Origin: Ovis canadensis
Lineage: Eukaryota > Chordata > Mammalia > Artiodactyla > Bovidae
Assembly (NCBI RefSeq): GCF_042477335.2
Contig: NC_091260.1
Span: forward strand, 54,145,001 to 54,209,000
DNA: 64,000 bases
Direction: 5' to 3'
Every line of letters starts with the position of its first letter. Position 1 is the first letter of the stretch. A program made the translations under genes and the position numbers. Shown here piece by piece: positions 12,344 through 25,127 of this stretch. Below the pieces are notes generated by a model. It was given only the letters and a program-made list of their open reading frames with translations, had not been told where the DNA came from and ran no database searches.

Positions 12344-14672
12344 CCTTGCACATAGAAATTTAGGTCTTTAAACATGTGACTCAAAGCAATGCAGCACTTT
12401 TTGCTAACTCTTAATTCTTCTTGTTCAAATATGTCCTCTGGGAATCACCGCCTAGTACATCAAAGAGCTATTATAACATATGGATTTTTACTTCTGAGCC
12501 TTGGCTCCCATTGAAACCTGTTTACTGTGTTTGAAGTAGGTGAAAATATGAACATTAATAGCATCAGCTGGTTTAAAATTGCTTTGGTATGAATGAACAT
12601 TAGTGGTTAATGAGAAATCTGAACAAACTCCAATCCAGCACCTCTTGAAAGTCATTTTAATCCTAGAGTCTAGCTATGGGGGCACACCTGCAAGATACAT
12701 TTGCGAGAGCTCCACGCTGAAAACTGAAGCCAGTTTTGTTGGAGTATATGCACATCAGAGGCTTGAACTGCCCCAGGAGCACGTGGTCAAGTTAGGTAAG
12801 GGTTCTGATCAAAAGTCAGCCACATTCTTATAGCCAGCACACTGTCTCCTTTCTGCCTTCTGAGGAAGTATGGAGGTCCTGCTCACAGGCTGCTACCTGC
12901 GTGGCATGAAGCTGCCGCACCTTTGGAGCCATGATGCACAGTGGATGGGGGAGGGGAGAGGGGTGGTAAATATGGTGGCAGCTGGCAACACTACCCTCTT
13001 CCATTTCTTTTGGAAGAGCTTGATCCTGACTCTTCTCGTGGGAGAGGAGCTGAATTATATGTGGTTCTAAAGGTGAATCTATAGGTGATTTTGAATTATA
13101 GGTGGTTCTAAAGATGCACTGAAAAAGAAACAGGTTCCTCTGAACAGCACCATCTTACTCTCTGTGCTTTCATACTGCTCCCAAAACATATTCCATGTTA
13201 TTAGTTTCCTGTTTTTTCACTAAGGAGGAAATTCAGCTCACCTTCAGCTTTCTCATGAAGCACTGAACCACAGGGCATAACTAAACAAAAACCATGAAAG
13301 GGACTTGATTTTAGTTGGCGTTAGGCCTTATGGCTGCATCCACTCAGGATCTGAATGCTTTGTGTCCCAAAAAGTATAGGTATGTATTCCTTTCAGTTTA
13401 CAGACACTCCCTGAATACCAGTGGCATAATATTCTATTTAGTCTCCCAAAGAGACTTTCACAAAAAGATATTTCATGCTCACTCACAAGAAGGTGGTAAG
13501 GCCACTGGACCTACTTTGAATTCCTGTCTCCAGCTGTTTAGGGTCTATACAATGGCCTTAATTCCATGGTCAAGGACAAATATCACATTCCCAAAATCAG
13601 CAGCAACCAGAAGGGAAGTGGTCAGTTATGGGTGCAAAAGGCACAGGAGCTTTGAATTAGTAAGTGATCCCAGGATCCTGTGAGTAGGGAGATATGACTA
13701 ACATTCCAAAGTAAGTCTTTGAATTTAAGGAAGAGGAGAAAAGAAGGCATCAACTTTCCATATGTTTCTCCCTTCCCTGAAGAGTCAAGAACCATTTTAA
13801 AGCCTGCAGAACTATGTTTGTAGTTCAGGAAAGGACAAGCTAATGGTTCTTTTGATAAATGAGTGTTTACATGGATTTCGTCGGGGAACCTGTGGGGGCA
13901 GATACACACTCTATACAGGAAGTTCTTCCCAGATAGAAGTGATCGTTTAGAGGAAGCTTTTATTTCTGAGTCCAGCAAAGAAAAAAATCTAAAATGATGA
14001 TGATGACCATGAAAACCTAGACTTATTTCCAACACCAAGAGTCAATACACTAAAAGTATATACTCATTTTGACCTGTATTAGTGTCAACTTATGTTAGAC
14101 CTGATGAAAAAATACTGATAAAGTATCCCCTTTTGGAATCTGAACACCCTGGATTTCAGGGTAATAATTTATAAAATGATTCAAGAACTAAAGTCTTGTT
14201 TATCTTACCATATGATATGTGGCTACTGTCAAAGTATGAGTGACTAGTTGTCAAAGATGTTAGCAGTTAGAAAATTGAATCCTGAGTTGTAAATCTCCAG
14301 AAGTCTTAAACCAGGGTAAACTTGAGCCAAACACCTACAGCTTTAGAAAAGGTTTTCCAACTTTTCAAAACTTGATAGGGTTTTATAACTTATATGACAA
14401 TTTCAAGGAGGAAAGGATAGACAGCAGACATGTAAATAAGCAATCAACCTCAAGAACTGTAGAACTGCTTTCAGATTGGAAGAGAATGGCATCCACAAAT
14501 CATAAATCTCATGATTGGCTCTACTATTTTTAAAAGACTAAATTATCCTTTAAAACTTTTAAGATTTTATGTGGGAATCATAATACTAAGTTTACTACGA
14601 TTCTTCTACCTGAAATAGAAATAAAAGATATCTGCTTTAAAAATACTAGAGTTGTTATATTCAAATATTTTT

Positions 14673-14728
14673 TGATATTGATCTCTAACATAATTGATCT
14701 CTAACATGATATTGTTCTCTAACAAGGA
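14673..14728. repeat. Short imperfect tandem repeat in the 3' block
   Basis: TTGATCTCTAACAT-like units occur three times in a row (gene strand TGTTAGAGATCAA). Seen directly; function unknown. Confidence 0.75.
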
Positions 14729-17000
14729 AACATTCTGCATGATTCCAGTATCTCTAGACCATCAAATTTTTGCACCTGGTCTTATGTCCCTGGCTGTGTT
14801 CCAATGTCTCCTAGTATATAGTCTATGGGAACTTGAATAGAATTTGTATCCTACTGTTGTCTGAAAATTGTATAAATCTTAATTATGTAAAATTGGTTCA
14901 TAGTGCTTTTCAGGTCTACTATATCCACCTACTTCTCTGTATATTCATTCTATTAATTTTTGAGAATTTGATATTGAAACTCCAACTAAAAATCTTAATT
15001 TATCTACTTAAAAAATAATTGTATAGTGGAAGTACATGTAACTTTGTTCTGTATTTTCCAAGTCACCTATAAATGTGTTATCATGCTTTCATAATTTAAA
15101 AAATAAAAAAAATTAATCACCCCTATAAAAATTCTAGAAAGGTTAGAAATGTTTCCACCCAAAGACTGCAACCAGGTAGAGAGTTTTTTCCCTGTAATAA
15201 GTACATAGGCTCAAATTTAAATGTTTTTTTACAAACAAGATAATAGAAAATGAGTACTTCTAAAATATATGGAAAATACCACTGAAAAATAAAAATAGAA
15301 ATAAACTCTCAATTCACAAAAATAAGACAGATGCAACCCTTCCATTCTGTTCTCATGTTGAGCAGTCCTGAGATGCTACACACTTTGCTTTTCTGGATTT
15401 CACTTCCCAAGCTCTCTTCCTACGTTAGAATTTCTGGAGCTGGCCTCTCTTGCCTTCTTTTTCCCTCCTGTTTTGATTTCAGCTCTTTTTCCACTGCACT
15501 CAGCATGGAGAGCTACAACATAGCTCTTTCAGTTGATCAGAGTTCATCTTTTTATCACATTCTCCAGCTGCATGCATTCCATTTTTAAACAATACAGGGG
15601 AGATGTGCCTTACACGGAAATAATCCATTCACTGTGACTAGCTGAAATAGAAAAGACGGACGCCCCCAGGGAAGCAAGCTCAGGCCAACTTCCAGGACAC
15701 GCAGCTCTCACATGCCCCACCTCCACCTCCACTACCAGTGTAAACCACAACTTCCATCACTACCTAGGAATGGCTCCAATTTCTGTACTCTCCTATTTTC
15801 TTAAGCTGTCCTATTTTCCTCCTGTAGATGGTCTTTTATAGACATTAAGATAATCTTTAACACTATTTTCCAGATGCTCAAAACATTATTGAGGAAAGAC
15901 CTTCATAACATCATTATAAGATAGTACACTGATCTGACAACTTCCCATTCTTCCCTCACTGTCTGTTTTCTCCACAAATTATACATGAAAGTGGCAATCT
16001 ACGCTTAAACCTATACACAGAGTACTAGGTGCAAAGTTGAGATTCGGCAAATAATTATTCAACCTTGACCAATTCCTGATATCCATACCCAACCCCTGTT
16101 ACACAAGTTATTAGTGGATGTCTGCAAAGTTCTGTGGTGTTTACTAAAAGGGAACATAGTAGCTGTTTAGATTCCCTCTTTTAACCAAAATCATAATTGT
16201 CAATTTTGGTAAAGTGTCATTTATTAAATTATCATTTCTATGCATACTGCCAAGTTCTAACTCTCTATAAAGTTCTTCTTGAGAAAAAAAGGTTGCCTCC
16301 CTTTATAAAACCTGACTTAATTCTAATAAATTTCATCCTTGATCCTGATACTCATCATTTGGCCAGAACTGAAAGGAGACTATCCCTAAAATAGCTTGCA
16401 TTTAAAACAAGTAAGTTGATGTATTCCTGTAGAGTCTACAATCTGAATACATTTCTAGATCTCTGTAGTTAAAGCAGCAATTTGTATTGGGCTATGGCCA
16501 CAGGGAAGAGGGAAACAGGGAGGGAAAAAAAAGAGAGGCATCTTTCATCATTATTGGTTTGCTGTACACATTACCCATGTTTTTTTAAAATATAAGTGAA
16601 ATTTAATCTTCAAAATGAAAAAATAGACACATTTTCTAATAGCAAAATATAAGATTAAAATACTTAAAAAATAAAATGTTAGTGTGAAATAGGGTTTTTC
16701 ATATTTTAAAAAATGAAATAGTTTAGATTTGCTTTTTCTGCATAAATCCTCTTATCTCATTCATAGTTACAACTTTCCAGAGTAACTCTTACAAGACACT
16801 GAAAGAGGTGGGGGAAATTCTTTTTCAAGACATAAAGTCAGGACCTGAATGCATACATCAGATAGAGCAGTCCTTGACCTCAGATCCCTCCACCAGCTCT
16901 AGAGAGAGGAATGCTGCATTTTCAACCTTGAGATTTTCACTACATTTTCTTCTTCATGGGGTTAAATTCTTTTCAATAATATCCTACATGTAAAAATGAT

Positions 17001-17006
17001 TTTATT
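17001..17006 (-). promoter_or_regulatory. NPR3: Candidate proximal poly(A) signal of NPR3
   Basis: The plus strand reads TTTATT, which is AATAAA on the gene strand, about 360 nt after the stop codon. It would give a short 3'UTR. Hexamers are common in AT-rich DNA, so this is only a candidate. Confidence 0.25.
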
Positions 17007-17366
17007 CTAGCTATAAAACATCTCACTTAAGTAAAACACATTTTATAGCCTTGTGTAAAATGCCCCCAAACGCCATCAAGATATGGAGACCTCAGACTTT
17101 CAGAACATAAATCTAGTCATATGCCCTTGAAACAGTATCAACATTTAGCAGTGATGTTATATTCTTGTATTTGTTTGTCATGAGATGAGAGGCCAGCAGG
17201 CATATGGTGATTAATAATAGTTCCTGAGCTTCTAAAGAAATTTTATAACAAAATGACTAACTGCTTAAAAGAATGAGCTTTTCAAGAGCGCCCCTTCTAT
17301 TCCATTGATGTCTTTCATCCCATATATCTCCTTAAAGAATCTCAAGCCAAAAGAACAGGCTTCCTT

Positions 17367-17478
17367 TTAAGCCACCGAAAAGTGGGATCGGATGGAATCT
17401 TCCCGTAACTCCCGATGTTTTCCAACGTTGCTTTCTTCTTGATGGTTTCGCCTCTCAATGGTTATTCTGTATTTCTTC
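17367..17478 (-). CDS. NPR3: NPR3 coding exon 8 (cytoplasmic tail and stop)
   Basis: Seen: the minus-strand acceptor CCCTCTACCCAG precedes G, which completes arginine, then [30 protein letters not shown] and SHFSVA, followed by a TAA stop at 17369-17367. The 112 bp are open throughout, but the coding piece is too short to appear as a long frame. Known: NPR-C has only this tail of about 37 residues and lacks the kinase-homology and guanylyl cyclase domains of NPR-A and NPR-B. The basic tail has been reported to activate inhibitory G proteins, and [17 protein letters not shown] corresponds to that activator segment. With the four upstream exons it completes 187 C-terminal residues. The 3'UTR follows at lower coordinates. 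Confidence 0.97.
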
Positions 17479-18642
<1,164 letters not shown>

Positions 18643-18750
18643 TCATTGAAATTTTTCATTCATTAGAAGATATTTCATGGTTTACCACTTGAGGCAAATT
18701 TTCCAATTTTCCTTTCTTTTTAAGAAAGTTTTTCTAGGCAATCCTGTTCA

Positions 18751-21612
18751 TTGTTGTTGTGGTGGCGGTGGTCGTATTGGTGGTGGTGGTGGCAGTGGTC
18801 GTGGTGGTGGTGGTGGTCATGGTGGTGGTGACAGTGATGGCATGGTGGCGGTGGTGATCATGGTCATGGTGATCGTAGCAGTGGTGGTCGTGGTGGTGGT
18901 GGTCATGGTGGTGGTGACAGTGATGGCATGGTGGCGGTGGTGGTCACAGTCTTGGTGATGGTAGCAGTGGTGGTCATGGTGGTGGTGGTGGTTGTGGTCA
19001 TGGTGGTGGTGGTCATGGTGGTGGTGGTTATGGTGGTGGTGGTGACAGTGATGGCATGGTGGTCATGGTGGTCATGGTCATGGTGATGGTAGTGGTGGTG
19101 GTCATGGTGGTGGTGGTGGCAGTGGTGACAGTGATGGCATGGTGGTGATGGTGGTCATGGTCACGGTGATGGTGGTGGTGGTGGTCATGGTGGTGGTGGT
19201 CATGGTGGTGGTGGTTTTGGTGGTGGTGGTGACAGTGTTGGCATGGTGGCGGTGGTGATCATGGTCATCATGGTGGTGGCAGTGGTGGTCATGGTCATGG
19301 TGATGGTAGCGGTGGTGGTCATGGTAGCAGTGGTGGTCATGGTGGTGGTGGTCGTGGTGGTGGTGGTTTTGGTGGTGGTGGTGACAGTGATGGCCTGGTG
19401 GTGGTGGTGGTCATGGTTGTCGTGGTGGTGGCAGTGGTGTTAGTCATGGTCATGGTGATAGTAGCAGTGGTGGTCATGGTGGTGGTGGTCGTGGTGGTGG
19501 TGGTCATGGTGGTGGTGGTGGTGACAGTGATGGCATGGTGGCGGTGGTGATCATGGCGTCATGGTGGTGGCAGTGGTAGTGGTCATGGTCATGGTGATGG
19601 TAGCAGTGGTGGTTGTGGTGGTGGTGGTCATGATGGTGGTGGTCGTGGTGGTGGTGGTTATGGTGGTGGTGGTGACAGTGATGGCCTGGTGGTGGTAGTG
19701 GTCATGGTCATGGTGATGGTAGCGGTGGTGGTCATGGTGGTGGTGGTCATGGTGGTGGTGATCGTGGTGGTGGTGGTTATGGTGGTGGTGGTGACAGTGA
19801 TGACATGGTGGCGGTGGTGATCATGGTCATCATGGTGGTGGCAGTGGTGGTGGTCATGGTCATGGTGATGGTAGCAGTGGTGGTCATGGTGGTGGTGGTC
19901 ATGGTGGTGGTGGTGACAGTGATGGCATGGTGGTGGTAGTGGTCATGGTCATGGTGATGGTAGCAGTGGTGGTCACGGTGGTAGTGGTCATGGTGGTGGT
20001 GGTGGTGACAGTGATGGCATGGTGGAGGTGGTGATCATGGCGTCATGGTGGTGGCAGTGGTAGTGGTCATGGTCATGGTGATGGTAGCAGTGGTGGTTGT
20101 GGTGGTGGTGGTCATGATGGTGGTGGTCGTGGTGGTGGTGATCGTGGTGGTGGTGGTTATGGTGGTGGTGGTGACAGTGATGACATGGTGGCGGTGGTGA
20201 TCATGGTCATCATGGTGGTGGCAGTGGTGGTGGTCATGGTCATGGTGATGGTAGCAGTGGTGGTCATGGTGGTGGTGGTCATGGTGGTGGTGGTGACAGT
20301 GATGGCATGGTGGTGGTAGTGGTCATGGTCATGGTGATGGTAGCAGTGGTGGTCACGGTGGTAGTGGTCATGGTGGTGGTGGTGGTGACAGTGATGGCAT
20401 GGTGGAGGTGGTGATCATGGCGTCATGGTGGTGGCAGTGGTAGTGGTCATGGTCATGGTGATGGTAGCAGTGGTGGTTGTGGTGGTGGTGGTCATGATGG
20501 TGGTGGTCGTGGTGGTGGTGGTTATGGCGGTTGTGGTGACAGTGATGGCCTGGTGGTGGTAGTGGTCATGGTCATGGTGATGGTAGCAGTGGTGGTCATG
20601 GTGGTGGTAGTCATGGTGGTGGTGGTTATGGTGGTGGTGGTGACAGTGATGGCATGGTGGCGGTGGTGATCATGGTCATCATGGTGGTGGCAGTGGTGGT
20701 GGTCATGGTCATGGTGATGGTAGTAGTGGTGGTCATGGTGGTGGTGGTCATGGTGGTGGTGGTCGTGGTGGTGGTGGTTATGGTGGTGGTGGTGACAGTG
20801 ATGGCATGGTGGCAGTGGTGATCATGGTCATCATGGTGGTGGCAGTGGTAGTGGTCATGGTCATGGTGATGGTAGCAGTGGTGGTCACGGTGGTGGTGGT
20901 CATGGTGGTGGTGGTCGTGGTGGTGGTGGTGACAGTGATGGCATGGTGGCGGTGGTGATCATGGTCATCATGGTGGTGGTAGTGGTGGTGGTCATGGTCA
21001 TGGTCATGGTAGTAGTGGTGGTCGTGGTGGTGGTGGTTATGGTGGTGGTGGTGACAGTGATGGCATGGTGGTGGTGGTGATCATGGCGTCATGGTGGTGG
21101 CAGTGGTAGTGGTCATGGTCGTGGTGATGGTAGCAGTGGTGGTTGTGGTGGTGGTGGTCATGATGGTGGTGGTCGTGGTGGTGGTGTTTACGGTGGTGGT
21201 GGTGACAGTGATGGCCTGGTGGTGGTGGTGGTCATGGTCATGGTGATGGTAGCAGTGGTGGGCATGGTAGCAGTGGTGGTCATGGTGATGGTGGTCATGG
21301 TGGTGATGGTCATGATGGTGGTGATCGTGGTGGTGGTGGTTATGGTGGTGGTGGTGACAGTGATGGCATGGTGGTAGTGGTCATGGTCATGGTGATGGTA
21401 GCAGTGGTGGTCACAGTGGTGGTGGTCATGGTGGTGGTGGTGGTGACAGTGATGGCATGGTGGAGGTGGTGATCATGGTCATCATGGTGGTGGCAGTGGT
21501 GGTGGTCATGATCATGGTGATGGTAGCAGTGGTGGTACTCGTGGTGGTGGTGGTCATGATGGTGATGGCAGTGGTCGTGGTGGTAGTGGCAGTGGTGCTG
21601 GTGATTTCGCAT
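18751..21612. repeat. GGT-rich modular minisatellite in NPR3 intron 6
   Basis: About 2.86 kb, almost wholly made of GGT, CAT, GAT and GCA triplets. The plus strand is G-rich; the gene strand is ACC/ATG-rich. A module header GACAGTG(A/T)TGNC recurs at 18830, 18916, 19044, 19127, 19231, 19383, 19523, 19674, 19793, 19915, 20007, 20173, 20295, 20387, 20538, 20642, 20794, 20931, 21053, 21204, 21356 and 21445. Spacings fall into recurring classes near 83-92, 104, 119-122, 128-140 and 151-152 bp. Modules share submotifs such as GGTGATCATGGTCATCATGG and GGTCATGGTCATGGTGATGG. The Val/Met-rich (plus) and His-rich (minus) open frames are compositional by-products. Confidence 0.97.
19750..20520. repeat. 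Perfect 380-bp tandem duplication inside the minisatellite
   Basis: Bases 19750-20140 match 20130-20520 exactly at an offset of 380 bp, by row-by-row comparison. The match breaks at 19749 versus 20129 (A/G) on the left and at 20141 versus 20521 on the right. Each copy spans three headed modules (122, 92 and about 166 bp). Identity this high inside an otherwise diverged array suggests a recent unequal exchange, or an assembly error. Confidence 0.9.
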
Positions 21613-22059
21613 GGTGTTTTTTTTTACCAAGTGCAAAGCTTAAAAGCACTTAAAAAAATACTAGATGAACAAACTGTTACAAAAACAGTGAGCACAATGG
21701 GAACAGAGCAGGTTCGAGAAGGATTTGAAAACAACTGAAACTGAAGTTTTCAGATCTATGCACATTGTTTTGAGTTTCCTGCCAGAGAGGACAACCACCT
21801 GGACCATGGGACTGAGCTGGCTCTTCTCATTTTCACAGACGGATGATGACACTTCCAAGTGCTGGGAAATTTGGTGAAAAATCTATTGGGTTAATGTTCT
21901 GTTTTTAGATGTTCTCTCACCAAAGCCAGAGTTTCATGTCAAAATGTCTTATATAGCTTTGTGAAAATGTAACAATTTGAAATAATCAGTTCTGTAGTGT
22001 CCCAGATGTTACATAAAAATGATAAATAGTTAGCTTGTGTAGAAGGAGTTTAGGATGCA
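21613..22059. other. Intron 6 sequence, no element recognised
   Basis: The minisatellite ends at a T-run (about 21617-21625). The following 430 bp is ordinary intron sequence; the 93-codon frame entering it comes from the minisatellite. Confidence 0.5.
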
Positions 22060-22245
22060 GTCTTTAACACAGTCTTCTATTTAATCCTCAAAGCATTCCT
22101 GAGAGTTGGGTACATTTCTTTAATTTTACTTATGAGAAAACTGAGGCTTAAAAAAATGAAGAAATGATCCTGAGGTCACAGTAAGTGACCACGATGGGAT
22201 TTCAAATCCAGGCCCAATAACTCCAGAGACTGTGTTCTTAACACA
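22060..22245 (-). repeat. MIR fragment
   Basis: TTTAATCCTCAAAGCATTCC, GAGAAAACTGAGGCTTAAA and GATTTCAAATCCAGGCCC follow the antisense MIR core in order. Confidence 0.8.
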
Positions 22246-22324
22246 TTTATGCCTGTCCACTTATTGCGTATACACAGATACATCGCAGTTTGAAGACTGT
22301 TCCAAAAACATAACGGGCACACAT

Positions 22325-22549
22325 GAGTGAGTGAGTGAATGAGTGAGTGAGTGAAAGTCTCTCAGTCCTGTCCAACTCTTTGTGACCCCATGGACTGTAG
22401 TCTGCCAGGCTCTTCTGTCCATGGAGATTCAACAGGCAAGAATACTGGAGTGGATTACCATGCCCTCCTCCAAGGGATCTTCTTGACCCAGGGATCGAAC
22501 CCAGGTCTCCCTCATCGCAGGCAGATTCTTTACTGTCCAAGCCACCAGA
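22325..22549 (-). mobile_element. Bov-tA SINE, minus, with GTGA tail
   Basis: A (GAGT)n stretch at 22325-22354 forms the tail side, then the antisense body, closing TTTACTGTCCAAGCCACCAG. Confidence 0.93.
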
Positions 22550-23048
22550 TATTAAAGTGAACCACTTCCCTGAAAGGTCGATACTCACTTAATTCTCCCA
22601 CTTTCCTTATCAAAGTGTCTTTCTACAGCAATGATTTCCAACCACTTTCCTGTTTGTAAGCTTCTTATAAGAACCTCCACTTGCTTCTACATTTATGACA
22701 AGGCTACTCATAAATAACATATTTTACATTTACTTGCTAATTTGTAAATTTTTAGGTGTCTAAGGAACGTTGTCTGGTTCTGGGTGGGTAAGAGAATAAA
22801 TACAAACTTTGAAACAATAGATGAATAGTGAGTGACATTTAGTATTTGATATTTTAATTTTCCCTGAAAGTATAAAACCTCAAATAATAACAGATTATGG
22901 TAAGAGATGTAAAAATAGGAAGACACCTTCTACCATCTTGGAAAAGGATAGAAGGGAAGAAGGACCTAGAAGCCTCTGATGGAGCTGGATACCAGTTTGT
23001 GAACTGTTGTGGATTTTACCACATCAGAGACAGAAATCTGTTCTTTCA

Positions 23049-23267
<219 letters not shown>

Positions 23268-24054
23268 CTATATATAAAAGAAAAAAAAATGCACAAACTG
23301 AAAGGTCGAAGTTCTCTGCAAAGGAGGCCAGGAGTAGGCCCCCAGACCCTCCAGGCTGACTACAATAGTGTGTTTCTGAAATCTTTGTAAATCAAGGTGC
23401 CAACAGTGTTTGTAAAGTGAGCATAATTTAGAAAGCACAGGCTCCCCATGGCAGGGAAGGTGGTTATACAGAAAGCAGTAACCTCGGAAGGTACGGCTTT
23501 CCCCTTGCTCCTGGGAGAGAGTGGTGCCCCTCCCACCTGCAGGTCAGCCGTCTGTCAGGACCCAGTTTGTTCCAGGAAGAGGGAGTTCACGACCCATCTT
23601 ATTCCCGGGTCAGTGAAGCTTGACACAGAATTCAAGCATCAGAGAGCCTCTTTAGGAACCTTCCACTTCACCTTCCTCTGGTTCAAAGGCTCTTCTCCAT
23701 CTTGACTTTGAGGGTTACCTTCTCCTCTGTTGAACACATCCTATTTGCACCCCACCTCCAAGTTGAACCCTTTTCAGTTAGTTCCTGTGGCCTCTGAAAA
23801 ATCCGTATCCTTTTATGGCTCAGTTCAAGGGTTACCCTCAGCTTCTGGTTTAAACAACTGTTTCATCAGCTACTGATCCCTGATCTAGCACTACCTTTGC
23901 ACCCAGGTTCTCAGGATCCACCTCCCTACTGTCTCAACAGTGGCACCCTGCTCCTGGGGGATGGTGACACCCCCTGCCTTCTCTCTCCTGAAAGAGGCCC
24001 CACAGGCTCTCGTGTTGGAATGAAAAGAATTCTAGGTAATCACCAAACTCCAAC

Positions 24055-24190
24055 AGTCACTGGCATGTACTGAGCATGTACCAAGCACTTTACACTCGTT
24101 CACGCCTGAGTCCTCACCATGACCCTCTCTATTATAGACTATTACTAGCCACTTTCTATAGAGGAGAGATTGGAATATACATGAGACTCA
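24055..24190 (-). repeat. MIR-like fragment
   Basis: GTACTGAGCATGTACCAAGC and CACTTTACACTC followed by CACTTTCTATAGAGGAGAG resemble antisense MIR. Diverged. Confidence 0.5.
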
Positions 24191-24469
24191 GATCGTCGAG
24201 GGTAAAATAATCTTACAGCAAAGGTAGCCAATACAGATCCTGGTGGCCTGACCCCTCCCACAGAGGCCAGGTCCTATGGACAAAGAGAAGAACAGCGAGT
24301 CCTTCATGCCAGATCACAGGAAGTGTGACAGCAGTCATCAACCCTGGGTGAGAGCCATCAGAGAATTAAAGAAAGAACTGCATCATCTGACCTCAAACAC
24401 GGTGGATGCACATCCTCTTTATCTATATATTTACCATGCAAAATTTGTATAATACTTCTCCAGGTTCCA

Positions 24470-24600
24470 TTTCATCTGGCGCTCGTGATCACCATGTGAG
24501 GTCAGCAAGGGAGATAGGATTATCTCCTTGTTAACAGCCAAGGAAGCTGAGGCAGAGAGCTCGTACCTCAGTAAGTGTCAGATCTCTATATCCAGGGCAC
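24470..24600 (-). repeat. MIR fragment
   Basis: CCATGTGAGGTCAGCAAGG, then GGATTATCTCCTTG and GGAAGCTGAGGCAGAGAG match the antisense MIR core order. Confidence 0.65.
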
Positions 24601-25032
24601 CCTTTTCTTTCTAGTGATGCTATCCTGAAACTCCATCATCCTTTGACATACTAATGCATGGTCCAGTTTGTAATCACTCCCTGACCAAAAAAAAAAAAAT
24701 TTTTTTTTCAAATTTTAAGGGAGGAAATAAATACACAAATTCACTTTAAGTCTCTCATCTGATGATGCTGTCTTGCATCTTAGGGCTGAGGTGTGATTCT
24801 CAGCCACTTGAAAGGTAGGATGTCCCCACTTAGGATAAACAAGGAACCACTTCCTAAAGCCTTCCCTGATACCCTCAGCCAGAAGGAAATCCCCTCACTA
24901 AGAAACTCCTGGTGTTCAGCTCATTTTTATTTGGAGGCTGCTTTGGGGGCAGCTGTTTGGATACCAGGACAAATACATTCCTTGGAATCTCAATAAGCAG
25001 AGGACGCTAGGGTGGAGGTCCCATCTGCTTAC

Positions 25033-25127
25033 CTCCTGGGTGCCCGCTTCTGCGTCGGTCATGGCGATCACGGAGAAATCCCCATACCGGTCTCCGTTGG
25101 CATCTATGGACACCTGCCCAGCAATAC
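25033..25127 (-). CDS. NPR3: NPR3 coding exon 5 (ectodomain)
   Basis: Seen: a 95-bp minus-strand exon between an acceptor (TCATCTTCTAG) and a donor (GTAAGCAGAT). It begins with GT, which completes the glycine codon left open by exon 4, then encodes [24 protein letters not shown] and AEAGTQE, ending in phase 0. Known: the [12 protein letters not shown] segment is highly typical of natriuretic peptide receptor ectodomains and lies in the membrane-proximal ligand-binding lobe. The phase match on both sides (1 base left by exon 4, 2 bases here, then 31 full codons) shows the exon is intact. The longer frame through this region includes intron sequence and should not be taken as the protein. Confidence 0.96.

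Larger units (their letters stand above)
11530..17366 (-). other. NPR3: Candidate long NPR3 3'UTR and flank, free of ruminant SINEs
   Basis: This AT-rich block of about 5.8 kb lies immediately gene-downstream of the NPR3 stop. I could find no Bov-tA, Bov-A2 or BovB copy in it, whereas the rest of the window averages one about every 1.5-2 kb. It ends at a Bov-tA SINE (11299-11506). Minus-strand AATAAA hexamers are at 17001-17006, 16220-16225, 13959-13964 and 12338-12343, and ATTAAA is at 11617-11622. Inference: much of the block is transcribed 3'UTR. The true polyadenylation site cannot be fixed from sequence. Open frames inside are short and show no recognisable protein. Confidence 0.5.
23268..25032 (-). 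other. NPR3: NPR3 intron 5
   Basis: 1,765 bp. It contains two MIR-like pieces (about 24055-24190 and 24470-24600) and an A13/T10 homopolymer pair at 24687-24708. I see nothing recognisable in 23281-24050. Confidence 0.88.

Noticed and set aside
18838..21612. Whether the array could be a CRISPR-like repeat-spacer structure
   Set aside because: There is no constant repeat with unique spacers. The material between headers is itself repeated, and the DNA is vertebrate.
19243..21738. Val/Met-rich plus-strand and His-rich minus-strand open frames in the GGT array
   Set aside because: They follow from triplet repeats without stops. Module lengths such as 380, 122 and 151 are not multiples of 3, so no frame persists, and the array is intronic.
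24687..24708. A13 followed by T10, a possible terminator hairpin
   Set aside because: It is a homopolymer pair in a mammalian intron with no transcript ending there.
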